Part shown: positions 53,119 to 60,854 of the stretch, piece after piece
Position numbering within the stretch: the first letter of the stretch is position 1
How the letters are laid out: every line of letters begins with the position of its first letter
The notes under the pieces: model-generated
Told to the model about the DNA's origin: nothing
The model's input: the letters and a program-made list of their open reading frames with translations, nothing else
Database searches by the model: none
Made by a program: the position numbers and the translations under genes
Assembly: GCF_024622195.1 (NCBI RefSeq)
Contig: NZ_JANKBI010000027.1
Coordinates: forward strand, 1 to 60,854
Length of the DNA: 60,854 bases
Direction of reading: 5' to 3'
From: Murimonas intestini
GTDB lineage: Bacteria > Bacillota > Clostridia > Lachnospirales > Lachnospiraceae

Positions 53119-54201
53119 TTACCTCCTTAATTTCGGATCAAATGCATCTCGCAGCCCGTCACCCAGCAGATTGAAAGACAGCGTGATCAGACAGATCATA
53201 ATCGACGGGAATATCAGCTTATAAGCATACGCACTGAGTCCGGCCCTGGCTGCATTGGCCAGTGATCCAAGAGACGGCATAGGTGCCTGTACTCCAAGAC
53301 CAATAAAGCTTAAGAAACTCTCTGTAAAGATTGCTGACGGTATCTGCAGCGCCGCTGAAATAAAAATAACGCTGATACAGTTGGGCAGGATATGCTTGCG
53401 GATAATCCTGCTGGACTTGGCGCCGCTGACTTTAGCTGCAAGAATATATTCATTCTGCTTGATTGTGAGGATCTGACCGCGCACAAGACGGGCCATACCT
53501 GTCCAGTACAGAAGGCCGAACACGATGAACATTGACAGCATATTCGTACCTATATTTTTTAATGCAGGAATACTTTCTACACTGAGTACTTCTTTCAGTA
53601 CAACAGACAGCAGAACCACCATCAGCATGTCAGGCAGCGAATATATTATATCCACGATTCTCATCATTACAAGGTCAACCTTGCCTCCGAAGTATCCCGA
53701 GATACTTCCATAGAGCACACCAATGAGCAGTACAATCAGCGCAGCAAACACACCAATTGTAAGTGATACTCTTGTACCGTATATAACACGCACAAAGTAA
53801 TCACGCCCAAGCTCATCAGTTCCCATGATATGAGGAAATATCTTTCCGCCTTCATCAATATAAGCCTGCTCCTTTTCTGAATACTGGAACGGTCCCATAT
53901 TAGTCGCGGTCTTATCCCTCTTTCCATTTACAGTTATAATCTGTGAGTACTCATACGGTACCACATGCGGTACTATAAAAATCATAGCAACAATCAGTAT
54001 AAGAACTACGATACTTCCCATAGCAAGAGGATTTTTCCTCAGTTTGCGCATACCATCCCTGAAAAAGGAAACAGACTCGCTCATTACATCCTGCTGCCTT
54101 TTCTCTTCCTCTGTCGCTTTCTCAAACTTCTGTAAATCAATCTGTAAGCTCAAAGGAGACTTCTTAGGCATCTTATCAATATCTTTATCTAAATTATACA
54201 T
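53119..54201 (-). CDS. oppC: Oligopeptide ABC transporter permease OppC
   Basis: 360 residues with the N-terminal OppC_N segment, six membrane helices and EAA-type loop ILAAKVSGAKSSRIIRKHILPN. The cytoplasmic N-terminus is longer than usual (about 58 residues before helix 1). Start ATG at 54201 follows AGGAGG. Confidence 0.94.
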   Translation of the reverse strand: MYNLDKDIDKMPKKSPLSLQIDLQKFEKATEEEKRQQDVMSESVSFFRDGMRKLRKNPLAMGSIVVLILIVAMIFIVPHVVPYEYSQIITVNGKRDKTATNMGPFQYSEKEQAYIDEGGKIFPHIMGTDELGRDYFVRVIYGTRVSLTIGVFAALIVLLIGVLYGSISGYFGGKVDLVMMRIVDIIYSLPDMLMVVLLSVVLKEVLSVESIPALKNIGTNMLSMFIVFGLLYWTGMARLVRGQILTIKQNEYILAAKVSGAKSSRIIRKHILPNCISVIFISAALQIPSAIFTESFLSFIGLGVQAPMPSLGSLANAARAGLSAYAYKLIFPSIMICLITLSFNLLGDGLRDAFDPKLRR

Positions 54202-54213
54202 TCCGGCCTCCTC

Positions 54214-55125
54214 CTAATCAAGTTTAATACGCGGGTCTACCGCCTTATAGACAATATCTGTAAGCAGGTTCATGGTAACCATGAGCACTGCCAGGAAAAT
54301 CGTCGTTCCCATAATAAGCGTATAATCACGGTTTGTAATACTTTCTACAAACTTTGATCCTAAACCGCCAATTGTAAAGATTTTCTCTACAACAAGTGAT
54401 CCTGTCAGGATATAAGCCGTCATAGGCCCTACATAAGTAACAACCGGAATCAGGGCATTGCGGAGGGTATGTTTAAAAATAACTTTCAGGCGCGCCACAC
54501 CCTTGGCCCTGGCAGTACGCACATAATCCTGCCCCATGACATCCAGCATACTTGTCTTTGTAAGCCTTGTTATGTAAGCCATAGGATAGGCTGAAAGTGC
54601 AATGACAGGCAGAATGTAGTTCGGGTGGTTAGGATCCCACACCGGCACCCACTTCAACTTGATACAAAATGCCAGCAGCAGCAAGGTCGCCAGCACAAAG
54701 TTAGGCAGCGACGTGAACAGGGTCGAAAAGAATATTATCAGCCTGTCGGGCAGCTTATTCCTCGTCAAAGCCGCAATACTCCCAAATACCAATCCAAGTG
54801 CCAACGCCACAAGGATCGCCATTCCTCCTAATTTTGCAGATACTTTAAATGACTCAAAAATTGTAGTCTTAATATCCCGGCCTGTTTTAAGAGAGATTCC
54901 AAAATCCCCCTGCAGCATATTCGTCATATAGATCACGAACTGCTCGGGTACAGGCTTGTCCAGGTTATACCTTTTTTCCATGGCCGCCTTAACCTCTGGT
55001 GATACCGCCTTCTCTCCATCAAATGGGCCGCCGGGTATCGCATTCATAGCAAAGAATGTGATTCCGCAGATGATGAACAATGTCACGATTGCGAGAAGGA
55101 CTCTTTTTCCAACGTATTTAGCCAA
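54214..55125 (-). CDS. oppB: Oligopeptide ABC transporter permease OppB
   Basis: 303 residues, six membrane helices, loop YVRTARAKGVARLKVIFKHTLRN, and the typical N-terminal AMNAIPGGPFDGE region. TTG start at 55125, nine bases after AAGGAG. First gene of the operon oppB-C-D-F-A; preceded by a long hairpin-rich leader. Confidence 0.94.
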   Translation of the reverse strand: MAKYVGKRVLLAIVTLFIICGITFFAMNAIPGGPFDGEKAVSPEVKAAMEKRYNLDKPVPEQFVIYMTNMLQGDFGISLKTGRDIKTTIFESFKVSAKLGGMAILVALALGLVFGSIAALTRNKLPDRLIIFFSTLFTSLPNFVLATLLLLAFCIKLKWVPVWDPNHPNYILPVIALSAYPMAYITRLTKTSMLDVMGQDYVRTARAKGVARLKVIFKHTLRNALIPVVTYVGPMTAYILTGSLVVEKIFTIGGLGSKFVESITNRDYTLIMGTTIFLAVLMVTMNLLTDIVYKAVDPRIKLD

Positions 55126-55621
55126 ACTAAAACACTCCTTTTCTCTTTATAATGGTAATATCATTCCGCTGATAATGTCCGTCACCGGAAGCACCCGGAT
55201 TCCCTGGTTTTTCAGCATTCTCTGCCCGTCTGTTCTTCTGAGAAAAACAACTATTATTCCTGCACGGACATTTTAGGCCAAACAATGACGCCCGGAACAC
55301 CGGCCGTCTCTTCTTTGAGCAGGAACCCTTTTGGTCCCCGTGCGCCTATACCGGAAGGTAAACCGCCATCCTCCTGGTACGCTCAGCGTACCCTGTAATC
55401 AGAGATTGTTTTATATCACAGGAAATTACTGTGTAATTTCCTGTGATATAAAACATTCCATGGGGGAACCGCCATGGAATGTTTTGGCGCGTCATATTTA
55501 CTTTTACTTTAACGAACTACTGTGCAAAATTTCTATATACCATCCTCAACACTATACCACAATCGCCTCTGCGATGCAAGATTTTTTACATTTAAAAGAA
55601 GAATTTCCAACAATTTATGTA
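55126..55621 (-). promoter_or_regulatory. Long hairpin-rich leader and candidate promoter of the opp operon
   Basis: A minus-strand promoter candidate has TTGACT (55638-55643), 16-base spacer and TACATA (55616-55621). The ~490-base leader then holds three back-to-back palindromes: AACATTCCATGG arms (55452-55483), a perfect 23-bp stem with a 3-base loop (55407-55455), and GGTACGC/GCGTACC (55376-55392). None has a T-run, so they are not ordinary terminators. No riboswitch or T-box core was recognised. The remaining part near oppB shows only short frames. Confidence 0.45.
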
Positions 55622-55669
55622 TAATTTTTACATAATTAGTCAATTACGTCATTTAAAGGCCTAAAAGGC

Positions 55670-55735
55670 CTGCTTACAGTATAATCTACCAATTTAATAT
55701 GTCCGTTTTTACATATACTATTGATGCAGCTTGAT
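55670..55735 (+). promoter_or_regulatory. Promoter region of the cotJ genes
   Basis: CATATACT at 55712-55719 resembles the -10 element of mother-cell sigma-E promoters (CATACANT); the -35 element is not clear. A TATAAT box at 55679-55684 is also present. Expression during sporulation is expected from the gene products. Confidence 0.35.
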
Positions 55736-55763
55736 AATCAAATCACAAGAGAGGAGCTTACTC

Positions 55764-56198
55764 ATGGAAAATAAGAATTTAGCCATTGCCAGCGTCCCTA
55801 TACAGCAGTGGGAAAGACTCTATGATGAAAACACAGCGCTTCTGAACGGCACTGTCTTTCCTTGTCTTAACATGCCTTTTTATGCGGCTGAATCCGCTGC
55901 CGAGACACCGCTTGGGTCCGCCATAAGCGCACTCCCGCAGTCTGAAAATTTATCTTCCGGAAACGAACAGACACAGCTTCTGCTTCAGATCATGACAGTC
56001 AGCTTTGTACTGGATGATCTGCGTCTCTATATGGATACTCATCCTGCGGACACGGCACCGGCAGATATAAAAAAAGAACTTGTAACTAAAAGGAAACAGC
56101 TGCTTTCACAGTTTGCCCAGAATCATTACCCCCTTACACCCGACTGTGAAGGCTGCTGGCAGGAAGGGCCTATGCCCTGGGAAGGAGTGTGCTGTTAA
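55764..56198 (+). CDS. Fused CotJA-CotJB spore coat protein
   Basis: 144 residues. Residues 1-40 (LAIASVPIQQWERLYDEN, then LNGTVFPCLNMPFY) match the CotJA family; residues about 65-144 (FVLDDLRLYMDTHPADT, PLTPDCEGC, WQEGPMPWEGVCC) match CotJB. These are normally two adjacent small genes; here one frame covers both. The product would go into the spore inner coat together with CotJC. ATG at 55764 follows AGAGGAG. The stop overlaps the cotJC start (TAATG). Confidence 0.85.
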   Translation: MENKNLAIASVPIQQWERLYDENTALLNGTVFPCLNMPFYAAESAAETPLGSAISALPQSENLSSGNEQTQLLLQIMTVSFVLDDLRLYMDTHPADTAPADIKKELVTKRKQLLSQFAQNHYPLTPDCEGCWQEGPMPWEGVCC

Positions 56199-56809
56199 TG
56201 TGGTGCTATGAAAAACGTCTTCAGTTTCCAGTAAAAATAACAAAGACATGTCCTAAAACAGCCCAGCTGATCATCAGCCAGTATGGCGGACCTGACGGAG
56301 AGCTGTCTGCGTCTATGCGTTATCTGGCCCAGCGCTATTCTATGCCTGTCAAATCTGTAGGCGGGCTGCTGACAGACATTGGCACAGAGGAGCTTGCCCA
56401 TATGGAAATCATTTGTGCCATGGTCTATCAGCTTACAAAAAACCTGACAACAGAGCAGGCGAAAGAGGCCGGCTTCGATGCCTACTATGTGGACCATACC
56501 ACAGGCCTCTGGCCCCAGGCGGCTGCAGGTGTTCCCTTCACTGCACTTGAATTCCAGTCAAAAGGAGATGCCATCGCCGACCTCACAGAAGACCTGGCTG
56601 CTGAACAGAAAGCGCGTACTGTTTACGACAACCTGCTGCGTGTCATCACAGACCCTGAGGTCCGTGAACCGCTGAAATTTCTGAGGACAAGAGAGATCGT
56701 CCACTTCCAGCGTTTCGGAGAAGCTCTGGAGAATACAAAAGAACATCTGGATTCTAAAAACTTCTATTATTTTAACCCGGAATTTGACAAACAATTCCTG
56801 CAGAAATAA
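56198..56809 (+). CDS. cotJC: CotJC manganese-catalase-type spore coat protein
   Basis: 203 residues of the CotJC/manganese catalase family: MWCYEKRLQFPVKI start, ELSASMRYLAQRYSMP, GTEELAHMEI and AAEQKARTVYDNLL with the Glu/His ligands of the di-manganese site, and LKFLRTREIVHFQRFGEAL. It is a spore coat component, possibly a catalase. The ATG at 56198 follows GAAGGAG by ten bases and overlaps the preceding stop; an upstream GTG frame is less likely. Confidence 0.95.
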   Translation: MWCYEKRLQFPVKITKTCPKTAQLIISQYGGPDGELSASMRYLAQRYSMPVKSVGGLLTDIGTEELAHMEIICAMVYQLTKNLTTEQAKEAGFDAYYVDHTTGLWPQAAAGVPFTALEFQSKGDAIADLTEDLAAEQKARTVYDNLLRVITDPEVREPLKFLRTREIVHFQRFGEALENTKEHLDSKNFYYFNPEFDKQFLQK

Positions 56810-56818
56810 TCGGACAGG

Positions 56819-56961
56819 GTTACTGTTCACTCCGTGACCAGTAACACGCTCCGCGATGCACAGAAACGGCAAAGAACGCCGTTTCGCGCTGCAAAACTCG
56901 GGATATTCGTGCAAAATACGCACGAAAACACCTCGCGGGATAGTGGCGTGTTAACAGTAAC
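56819..56961. mobile_element. Intergenic palindromic element, family B (143 bp)
   Basis: Terminal inverted repeats GTTACTGTT (56819-56827) and AACAGTAAC (56953-56961). The left 27 bases also form a hairpin (GTTACTG/CAGTAAC), the middle has a perfect GAAACGGC/GCCGTTTC hairpin (56864-56886 region), and the right 51 bases recur at 289-339. The left 27 bases recur at 59791-59817 (24 of 27) and more loosely at 31631-31657. It sits between convergent genes. No transposase lies inside, as expected of a MITE-like element. Confidence 0.75.
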
Positions 56962-56964
56962 CAG

Positions 56965-56993
56965 ACAGGCCCACTGCATCAGCGATGGGCCTG
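56965..56993. terminator. Hairpin between cotJC and the nitroreductase-like gene
   Basis: ACAGGCCCA and TGGGCCTGT arms around a central loop, located at the end of two convergent genes. T-runs are poor on both strands, so termination efficiency is uncertain. Confidence 0.5.
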
Positions 56994-57005
56994 TAAAACT
57001 GCTGA

Positions 57006-57722
57006 TTATTCTACTGTTCCTACATACACAAACTCTTTCGGAGATGCCGGTGCGCTGCTCTTATTTACGGTAAAACAAAATTTCTTTCCCTCGTGTTCCC
57101 CAGCCACTTTCAAATGTGCGAGGGCAATACCCACATCCAAATCAGTAAAATGATAAAGCCTGCCCATTATCCCGCCAAGACTGGGTTTATAATAGACATG
57201 GATCGCATTCCCATCCACTATAAAATACCATGGCTGTCCATTCATTCCTGACGGCGCAAGCCGCACTGCTTCCAGACGCGTATCTGACCCCCTGGAAATT
57301 TCGGCAAGGGGCTTGCGGTCAAATTCATCTGGCTCTCTTGACGCAGAGCCATCCGGTTTGCCAAAAGCGATTCCGATTATGAAATCCGGATCAGTCTGTC
57401 TCGGTTTGACACTTGTAAGCCAGCGGGTGGCATAGCCCTTAGAGTAAAGATAAAGTTCCGCCTGCTGATACAGAAATCCCGCTGCTGTATTCCGCAAAGG
57501 ATGTTCCTTCCCTGAAATGAGCAGGAAGTGGGGAGCTTTAGGAAGTGCCATCCCTTTAACCTCATCTGCGCCCACAATCTTATGGCTGAGTGTCACATCA
57601 GGCAGCAGCGGTTTTATACCTGCCACAAATGCCTTAAAATCTCTCATCGCTTGAACTGAAAGAGGCTCAGCGTCAAACTTTCGTGTTGACTTTCGATTGA
57701 AAATGCTTGAATACATATCCAT
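57006..57722 (-). CDS. Nitroreductase-like protein (TM1586-like)
   Basis: 238 residues with the nitroreductase opening (YSSIFNRKSTRKFDAEPLS), a degenerate tandem half-domain layout and the late VRLAPSGMNGQPWYFIVDG motif followed by DVGIALAHLKVAGE. This matches the putative TM nitroreductase (PF14512) branch of FMN-dependent oxidoreductases. Substrate unknown. Start ATG at 57722 follows GAAGGAG. Apparently monocistronic. Confidence 0.85.
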   Translation of the reverse strand: MDMYSSIFNRKSTRKFDAEPLSVQAMRDFKAFVAGIKPLLPDVTLSHKIVGADEVKGMALPKAPHFLLISGKEHPLRNTAAGFLYQQAELYLYSKGYATRWLTSVKPRQTDPDFIIGIAFGKPDGSASREPDEFDRKPLAEISRGSDTRLEAVRLAPSGMNGQPWYFIVDGNAIHVYYKPSLGGIMGRLYHFTDLDVGIALAHLKVAGEHEGKKFCFTVNKSSAPASPKEFVYVGTVE

Positions 57723-57931
57723 TATGATTCTCCTTCTTTATACTGCTGCCCTGCTGTCGGGCACCATAATCTTGCAGCTGTATTTTCAAAAAACATAACA
57801 CCAGCATCCAACTGCCGTATGAATTCAATATAACATTCCTCCTTTGCTTTATCAACCGACAGATATGGCAATAATGCCGGATTGTAAAAGTGAAGGAGTT
57901 TTAAATGAAGGAGCTTAAAATAAAGGAGTCA

Positions 57932-59281
57932 TCATATGGGCAGCAGCATCTGCGCCACATTAAAGTAAATGATCAGTGAAAAAGCGTCTACTATAGTCGT
58001 AATAAGCGGTGCCGCCATAATAGCCGGGTCAGCATGCAGCAGCTTAGCAGCCATTGGCAGTATGCCGCCTATAGTCTTTGCCATCATAACAGTTGCAAAC
58101 ATGGCGATCGCTACTGTAAATGCCACCATCTCATTTCCCGGATAAGTAATAGCCAGACGTATGAAATTGACTGCGCTCAGTACAGCACCCACAAGCATAC
58201 TGACACGAAGCTCTTTCCAGAAAACCTTCAAAAAATCCTTTGGCAGGATATCTCCTACCGCCATACCTCTTATAACAAGCGTGCTGCTCTGGCTGCCCGC
58301 ATTTCCCCCTGTATCTGTTAGCATGGGAATAAATGTAACAAGCATCGGCAGGGCGGAAAAAGCAGCTTCATACTTGCCAAGGATACCGCCTGTTATCATA
58401 CCTGATACCATAAGGACGAGCAGCCACATAATTCTGTGTTTTGCAAGTTCAAACACATTTGTCTTTAGATACGGCCTCTCAGAAGGCGCCATTGCAGCCA
58501 TCTTTTCAAAGTCCTCCGTAGCCTCTTCTTCCATGACATCCATAACATCATCGACTGTCACTATGCCGACAAGCCTGTTCTCATTATCTACCACCGGCAT
58601 GGCTATAAAGTCATACTTCATCATTCTGGATACTACTTCTTCCTGATCCTCCTCTGTAACTGCCGTGATCACATCTGTTTCCATAAGCTCTTCTATCTGA
58701 GTGTCATCCTCAGATAGAAGCAGGTCCTTAACAGTCACGATGCCCTCCAGCTTCCTGGACCTGTCAGTCACATAACAGGTATAAATAGTCTCACTGTCCT
58801 CGCCTGTACGCCTGATCCTTTTGATCGCGTCACTTACTGTCATATTTTTCTTCAAGTCAATAAACTCTGCCGTCATTATGCTCCCGGCAGAATTCTCCGG
58901 ATATCTCAAAAACTGGTTGATCAGCCTGCGCATCTGCGGGTCAGCATTCTTTAACACACGCTTTACCACATTTGCCGGCAGCTCCTCCAGCATATCCACT
59001 GCATCATCAACAAACAAGTCTTCCATGATCTCTGACAGCTCATTATCCGTCACAGCGCCGATAATGACCTGCTGTGTTTCCGGCGGAAGGTTTGAGAACA
59101 CTTCGGCCGCCATTTCCTTGGGTAAAGTCCTGAAAGCCACAGCCGCCTTCTCAGACGGCAATTCCTCTATAAGCTCTGCCACATCTACTTCATTTTCATC
59201 TTCTAAAACTTTCCTGAAACTTCTGTAATCTCTCCTGTTCAGGTATTCTAGCATTAATTCAAAATCAAATTCCTTTTCCAC
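57932..59281 (-). CDS. mgtE: Magnesium transporter MgtE
   Basis: About 449 residues. MgtE_N superhelical domain (about 1-125), two CBS domains (about 130-250; YTCYVTDRSRKLEGIVTVKD and MPVVDNENRLVGIVTVDDV), a connecting helix, and the five-helix pore domain with FIPMLTDTGGNAGSQSSTL. It is a Mg2+-gated Mg2+ channel of the cytoplasmic membrane. The start is set at GTG 59281, eight bases after AGGAGG (59290-59295); an ATG at 59302 would bury that site. A leader with small reading frame and terminator precedes it. Confidence 0.95.
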   Translation of the reverse strand: MEKEFDFELMLEYLNRRDYRSFRKVLEDENEVDVAELIEELPSEKAAVAFRTLPKEMAAEVFSNLPPETQQVIIGAVTDNELSEIMEDLFVDDAVDMLEELPANVVKRVLKNADPQMRRLINQFLRYPENSAGSIMTAEFIDLKKNMTVSDAIKRIRRTGEDSETIYTCYVTDRSRKLEGIVTVKDLLLSEDDTQIEELMETDVITAVTEEDQEEVVSRMMKYDFIAMPVVDNENRLVGIVTVDDVMDVMEEEATEDFEKMAAMAPSERPYLKTNVFELAKHRIMWLLVLMVSGMITGGILGKYEAAFSALPMLVTFIPMLTDTGGNAGSQSSTLVIRGMAVGDILPKDFLKVFWKELRVSMLVGAVLSAVNFIRLAITYPGNEMVAFTVAIAMFATVMMAKTIGGILPMAAKLLHADPAIMAAPLITTIVDAFSLIIYFNVAQMLLPI

Positions 59282-59336
59282 TGGTTTATCCTCCTGTTTC
59301 ATTAATTACAGTGAGGCCTCAGCAAAAACAAAACAA

Positions 59337-59370
59337 CGCCGTACAGGTATAGAAAAATTCCTGTACGGCG
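59337..59370 (-). terminator. Terminator in the mgtE leader
   Basis: Perfect 11-bp stem CGCCGTACAGG/CCTGTACGGCG, loop of 12 bases, followed on the minus strand by TTGTTTTGTTTTTG. It lies 40-55 bases before the mgtE start, an attenuator position. Confidence 0.85.
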
Positions 59371-59475
59371 ATATCCACTTGAACACGCAAAAAATCCTCC
59401 TGCTGATTCAGGGCATATGATCCCCTCAGACTGTGCGCGGAAAAACCAAAGCCCTGTCTGCCAGCAAACCAGGCA

Positions 59476-59649
59476 TCAAACCTGTAACGTTGCAGAGCAG
59501 CGGGGTCTTTGCCCCTCGCAGCATTCACCGTATGCACATGCAGGCATGTTCACCCGGCTCATTGCCCGCGGGAATAAGCGGCACAGTAATCTGCAGGCCC
59601 GCAAGTGAATATCACTGTCTGTTTTCTGACTTCGACCACATATGTCCAC
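59476..59649 (-). CDS. Candidate Cys-rich leader peptide upstream of mgtE
   Basis: 57 codons from GTG at 59649, eight bases after AAAGGAGG. The product has seven cysteines and many arginines (ACRLLCRLFPRAMSR; CAYGECCEGQRPRC) and resembles no family I know. The excellent ribosome site is the main reason to list it; the composition could also be a by-product of a GC-rich structured RNA. Translation could couple to the terminator 106 bases further on. Confidence 0.4.
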   Translation of the reverse strand: MDICGRSQKTDSDIHLRACRLLCRLFPRAMSRVNMPACAYGECCEGQRPRCSATLQV

Positions 59650-59781
59650 TTATTTTCCCTCCTTTGCTTAATTACGGACCATTTCTTTTCTTTATATTTT
59701 ATACTGATCCGCTCAATATATACAGATTAACACTTCACTGCCATAAATTCAAGCCTAATTCTGAATCCTGTTATTACTATG

Positions 59782-60438
59782 TTACTGTTCGTTACTATTC
59801 CCTCCGTGACCAATAACCGGATCATTCAGCACACCTTTCACTGTTCCCTCACGAACCCAGCGCAAAAATGTATCCTGTGAGATCTCCAGCTGCCTGGCCG
59901 CCTCCCGGGATGCGATCTTCCCCGCTGTCCACAGTTCCTGCAGATAGCAAAACTGCTGTGGTATTTTTTTCCTTGGTCTTCCGAAACGCACCCCTCTTCT
60001 TCTGGCTGCCTCGATTCCCTCCGCCTGCCTCGCCCTTATATTTTCACGCTCCGTCTCAGCCACATAAGAAAGTATCTGCAGCACCAGATCCGCAATAAAA
60101 GTACCTGTCAGATTATCCTCGGTCTTCCTTGTATCCAGCAGCGGAATGTCAATAACAGCCACATCCACCCGCATTTCCTTTGTCAATATCCTCCACTGCT
60201 CCAAGATTTCCTCATAATTCCTGCCCAGCCTGTCAATAGATTTGATAACCAGCAGATCGCCTTCTCTTAGTTTCCTGATCATTTTCTGGTACTCCGGCCT
60301 CTGGAAATCCTTTCCACTCTGCTTATCCATAAAGATCCTGTCAGGCTTCACCTGAAAATTTTCCAGGGCAATCATCTGCCTGTCTTCATTCTGCTCCTTT
60401 GTAGATACCCTGACATAACCATATACTTTTTTCTCCAT
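59782..60438 (-). CDS. Serine recombinase (resolvase/invertase)
   Basis: 218 residues. Resolvase catalytic domain with Ser12 in GYVRVSTKEQN, DKQSGKDFQRPEY, and the IKSIDRLGRNYEEI and RARQAEGIEAARRRGVRFGRP segments, then a C-terminal HTH_7 helix-turn-helix (IASREAARQLEISQDTFLRW). It would cut and rejoin DNA at a two-site recombination target. No transposon genes are adjacent. The last ~11 residues (VIGHGGNSNEQ) are encoded by a copy of repeat family B, so the native C-terminus has been altered. Repeat element A copy 3 starts 145 bp upstream. Confidence 0.93.
   Translation of the reverse strand: MEKKVYGYVRVSTKEQNEDRQMIALENFQVKPDRIFMDKQSGKDFQRPEYQKMIRKLREGDLLVIKSIDRLGRNYEEILEQWRILTKEMRVDVAVIDIPLLDTRKTEDNLTGTFIADLVLQILSYVAETERENIRARQAEGIEAARRRGVRFGRPRKKIPQQFCYLQELWTAGKIASREAARQLEISQDTFLRWVREGTVKGVLNDPVIGHGGNSNEQ
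59791..59817. repeat. 27-bp left-end copy of repeat family B in the recombinase 3' end
   Basis: Agrees with 56819-56845 at 24 of 27 positions and keeps the GTTAC-type ends. It overlaps the last codons of the recombinase gene. It could form a hairpin in the mRNA just before the stop. Confidence 0.7.
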
Positions 60439-60582
60439 AATTCATCCTCCTAGTCCGCATATAAGCCCAAGCTGCCATCCCCACGGCACAGCGGGCCGCC
60501 ACGCCTTCATCCTATGTTGTCATTGCCAACTAACAGTATATATCCAAAAGTGGGAGGGGAATATTTCCAGTTTTTTCCAATG

Positions 60583-60854
60583 TTGCTGTTTAGCGGATTA
60601 GAGGCGGGGAGGACGCTTTGCATTGTAGGCAGTGAATCAGTGGCAGGGACAGGCGGGCGGGAGGGTTCGTGGTTCAGTCCAACCGCTGCGTCGTGAAACT
60701 CTAAGGCCCCGGAGAATGCTTGAAACGCAAAAGGCGGCCGGAAACTCGGTGCGTTTGCTGATGCAACCGCCCCTCAAACAGCTCCGGCCTTGAGCGCAAG
60801 CGCTCACTTTTGCTGACCGCATTCTTCGGGGCCTAAGAGTTTCATCTCCTCGCT
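60583..60854. mobile_element. Foldback intergenic element A, copy 3 (cut by the window edge)
   Basis: Begins TTGCTGTTTAG (60583-60593) and follows the reverse complement of the right part of copy 2 base for base over most of its length, so it is in the opposite orientation. The GGGACAGGCGGGCGGGAGG outer arm, the second-level stem (60696-60720 with 60819-60843), the GGCCGG/CCGGCC stem and the inner GCGTTTGC-type hairpin are all present. The far end lies outside the window. Confidence 0.85.

Larger units (their letters stand above)
59282..59649 (-). promoter_or_regulatory. mgtE leader with upstream reading frame and intrinsic terminator
   Basis: About 370 bases of minus-strand leader: a short reading frame (59476-59649), several GC-rich hairpins (GGGG-N6-CCCC near 59503-59516, CAGG/CCTG near 59469-59483, GCAT/ATGC near 59520-59534), and a terminator directly before the mgtE ribosome site. 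The classical M-box core (GGTGAGGCTCC, GTCGAAAGACG) was searched by eye and not found. Control by leader translation or by an unfamiliar RNA sensor is possible. Confidence 0.5.

Noticed and set aside
59319..59537. 72-codon frame in the mgtE leader
   Set aside because: It runs through the terminator stem and lacks a ribosome site; the GTG frame at 59649 is the only supported candidate.
59282..59649. M-box Mg2+ riboswitch upstream of mgtE
   Set aside because: Position suits it, but the core sequences GGTGAGGCTCC and GTCGAAAGACG were not found.

Overview
The window looks like a chromosomal segment of a spore-forming, anaerobic gut Firmicute of the family Lachnospiraceae (Clostridium cluster XIVa). 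Supporting signs are the LL-diaminopimelate aminotransferase route to lysine, cotJ spore-coat genes, an ANTAR regulator beside glnA, LplB/LplC-type sugar ABC transporters, Thr/Glu/Ala-rich linkers on exported proteins, and AGGAGG ribosome sites with frequent TTG and GTG starts. I cannot fix the genus. Almost every gene lies on the minus strand, like the rRNA operon whose tandem promoters and leader sit at the left edge; the 16S gene itself would lie outside the window.

Layout. 1-300: rRNA promoters. 297-7231: a likely run of minus-strand genes (amidohydrolase, MFS transporter, GDPD phosphodiesterase, small alarmone synthetase, two-component pair, [2Fe-2S] protein). 7.4-13.7 kb: small coiled-coil protein, 8-oxoguanine glycosylase, membrane protein, dapF-dapL, ANTAR regulator and glnA with its promoter and hairpin leader. 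14-20.6 kb: NlpC/P60 cell-wall hydrolase, polysaccharide deacetylase, a MutS2 paralogue without Smr domain behind a long structured untranslated transcript, and an Rpn-type nuclease. 21.6-46.5 kb: a glycan-utilisation region in two blocks (GH2, mannose/lyxose isomerase, DUF4432, GH38, GH125; then GH20, GH29, transglutaminase-like protein, CutC, ABC permeases, binding protein, AraC-type sensor), with a GNAT/YoaP protein and an efflux-type MFS gene between them. 46.5-55.1 kb: a CcdA-like thiol-redox membrane protein and an oppBCDF-A operon. 55.7-60.8 kb: cotJ spore genes, a nitroreductase-like protein, mgtE with a long leader, and a serine recombinase.

How it works together. None of the glycosidases has a signal peptide, so the ABC transporter probably imports mannose-rich oligosaccharides of N-glycan type. 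GH38 and GH125 would remove alpha-mannose, GH2 the beta-mannose, GH20 the GlcNAc and GH29 the fucose, and the lyxose-isomerase homologue would convert mannose to fructose. The AraC-type membrane regulator next to the binding protein is the likely switch.

Most unusual observations: (1) a multi-copy foldback repeat with TTGCTGTTTAG ends (16042-16322, 20781-21639, 60583 to the right edge) whose copies show compensatory base changes in their stems; (2) an OppA-like binding protein that appears circularly permuted, with the usual C-terminal 70 residues moved to the N-terminus; (3) a ~370-nt leader with a Cys-rich upstream reading frame and a terminator before mgtE; (4) a promoter-to-terminator untranslated transcript before the mutS2 paralogue; (5) a second repeat family that supplies the C-terminal codons of two genes; (6) a transglutaminase/PNGase-fold protein inside the N-glycan operon.
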